64,000 nt of DNA, taken from contig CP076021.1 of NCBI GenBank assembly GCA_018622495.1, positions 868,001 to 932,000 on the forward strand, read 5' to 3'. The notes beneath the pieces were generated by a model. The model worked only from the letters and a program-made list of their open reading frames with translations. It had not been told where the DNA came from and did not search any database. The DNA is from Mycoplasmatota bacterium. GTDB lineage: Bacteria; Bacillota_I; Bacilli_A; Acholeplasmatales; Acholeplasmataceae. Within the stretch, counting starts at the first letter, position 1. Every line of letters begins with the position of its first letter. The position numbers and the translations under genes were made by a program. Shown here one piece after another: positions 62,938 to 64,000 of this stretch.

Positions 62938-64000
62938 ATGAGCAATATTAGGTTTTTTGCGCTTGGGGGACTAGGCGAAAACGGGAAAAACATGTACGTA
63001 GTTGAGGTCGATCGAAATTTATTCATCTTGGATGCAGGGATTAAATATCCAAGTTCTGAATTATATGGTGTCGATGAAATCATACCAGATTATCGTGTTT
63101 TAATACGCGCTAAAGATAGAATCAAAGGGATTTTCTTGTCACATGGACATGAAGATCATATTTCTGCTATTCCACATTTAATCAATGATTTGAATGTGCC
63201 AGTTTATGCGACAAATTTTACGATGCAACTTGTTAAAGATATGTTAAAAGATTCAAACTTTAAAATAGAAGATTACACACTAAATACCATTAGTCAAAAT
63301 AGCATTATCAAATTTGGAAATGTAAAAGTTTCATTTTTTAATACAACCCATTCAATACCAGAATCAGTTGGGATTGCTATTCATACGATGGTAGGTGTGA
63401 TTGTTTATACAAGTGATTTTAATTTTGATCAAAGTAGTGATGCTAAATATCAAACCGACTTTAAAAAGATTAATGATATAGCTGAAAAGAAAGTGCTTAT
63501 GTTATTAACAGAGTCACTTGGATCTACGCTTGTTTTAAACGGTGGTGTAAATCAAGCCCTAGATCACAAATTAAATAGTATATTTGCTAATGCAGAAGGA
63601 CGCATTATTATTTCCTTGTTCTCTTCTGATTTAAGAAAAATACAACGTGCAGTTAATGTGAGTTTGAAACATAAGAAGAAGATTGCAATCATAGGACGTA
63701 GAGCACAAAGAATTGTAGATATTGCAATTGCAAATGGATACTTAGAAATACCGAAAGAATCTTTAATTAATTTAAGATTTATTGATGATAAAAATAAAAA
63801 TAATGATCCAAATATCGTAGCTTTAGTAACAGGTAGTAGACATGAACCATTCTTTATGCTACAAAGAATGTGTAAAAAAATTGATAGACTAATTCAAATT
63901 GATGATAGTGATACAATTGTCTTAATGACAGCACCAGTTCCTGGAACTGAAAAAATGGCAGCAAGAACACTTGATACTTTATATAGAAGTGAAGCTAATG
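62938..64000 (+). CDS. rnj: Ribonuclease J (partial, runs off the window)
   Basis: First 354 residues; the C-terminus lies outside. Starts after AAAGGAAG. Beta-lactamase domain: ALGGLGENGKNMYVVEVD, metal motif SHGHEDHISAIPHL, TTHSIPESVGIAI and VYTSDFNFDQ; beta-CASP domain begins LLTESLGST with ISLFSSDLRKIQ. It has 5'-3' exonuclease and endonuclease activity in mRNA decay. In Glu/Asp motif IV the loop reads LTESLGS, where many RNase J proteins have DSTN. Confidence 0.94.
   Translation, partial: MSNIRFFALGGLGENGKNMYVVEVDRNLFILDAGIKYPSSELYGVDEIIPDYRVLIRAKDRIKGIFLSHGHEDHISAIPHLINDLNVPVYATNFTMQLVKDMLKDSNFKIEDYTLNTISQNSIIKFGNVKVSFFNTTHSIPESVGIAIHTMVGVIVYTSDFNFDQSSDAKYQTDFKKINDIAEKKVLMLLTESLGSTLVLNGGVNQALDHKLNSIFANAEGRIIISLFSSDLRKIQRAVNVSLKHKKKIAIIGRRAQRIVDIAIANGYLEIPKESLINLRFIDDKNKNNDPNIVALVTGSRHEPFFMLQRMCKKIDRLIQIDDSDTIVLMTAPVPGTEKMAARTLDTLYRSEAN

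Noticed and set aside
1-64000. Mycoplasma-type code with TGA as Trp
   Set aside because: TGA ends many complete genes and Trp positions in conserved motifs are TGG.
1-64000. General reassignment of TAA to a sense codon
   Set aside because: TAA is the normal stop of most genes here, often with a terminator or the next start right after. Only the NCG-TAA sites are anomalous.

Overview
The window looks like chromosome from an Acholeplasma-type mollicute. It is very AT-rich and densely packed. TGA is used as a real stop (for example the genes ending at 16240, 33648 and 54778) and Trp is TGG, which excludes the Mycoplasma/Spiroplasma code. The gene set (FtsZ/SepF, RecU, RNase J, ThiT, QueT, VanZ-like, YfmF/YfmH, a diguanylate cyclase) fits Acholeplasma better than the more reduced mollicutes.

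Layout. 0-1.7 kb: the end of an operon encoding two short proteins made of tandem peptide repeats and two small membrane proteins. 1.7-5.9 kb: a heterodimeric ABC exporter with a MarR regulator. 5.9-7.2 kb: an IS3-family element inserted in a palindromic terminator. 7.2-19.4 kb: cyclophilin, a PadR/HAAS pair, EamA permease, GyrI-like protein, VanZ-like protein, GMP reductase, pseudouridine synthase, hydrolases, patatin and RsmH. 19.7-22.8 kb: a GGDEF protein and an M13 peptidase. 22.8-28.1 kb: an accessory region ending at the tmRNA gene. Copies of the tmRNA 3' end at 24228 and 26636 mark two tandem islets, one with an APH-like kinase and one with a nucleotidyltransferase, a partner protein and a PBECR-like protein. 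28.2-38.4 kb: HAD phosphatase, two ABC/FtsX transporters, nitroreductase, MutY, GalM, a TipAL-type MerR regulator and QueT under a preQ1 riboswitch. 38.5-46.5 kb: tgt, then the division cluster ftsZ-ychF-yggS-sepF, T-box-ileS and surE. 46.6-59.1 kb: deoC-deoD, the M16-like yfmF/yfmH pair, ssb, pepV, thyA-folA-plsC, pdp and a phosphodiesterase-like protein. 59.2-64 kb: an SPFH/NfeD operon, TPP riboswitch-thiT, recU and the start of RNase J.

The most unusual signal is a set of five otherwise intact conserved genes (M13 peptidase, sepF, ileS, surE, yfmH), each cut by one in-frame TAA. Every TAA directly follows an NCG codon, and in the four genes with a clear family motif it occupies a Glu position, i.e. 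GAA to TAA. I see no normal gene end in the window with an NCG-TAA context. This is either a systematic sequence artefact or context-dependent readthrough. Single-base frameshifts also affect several accessory genes (IS orfB, a 99-codon protein, a lipoprotein, a small membrane protein, the islet nucleotidyltransferase), so sequence quality must be checked before biology is inferred.

The best candidate for an undescribed system is the ssrA-integrated islet at 24.2-26.6 kb. It holds a two-gene nucleotidyltransferase/partner operon, a conserved attachment flank and no visible integrase.
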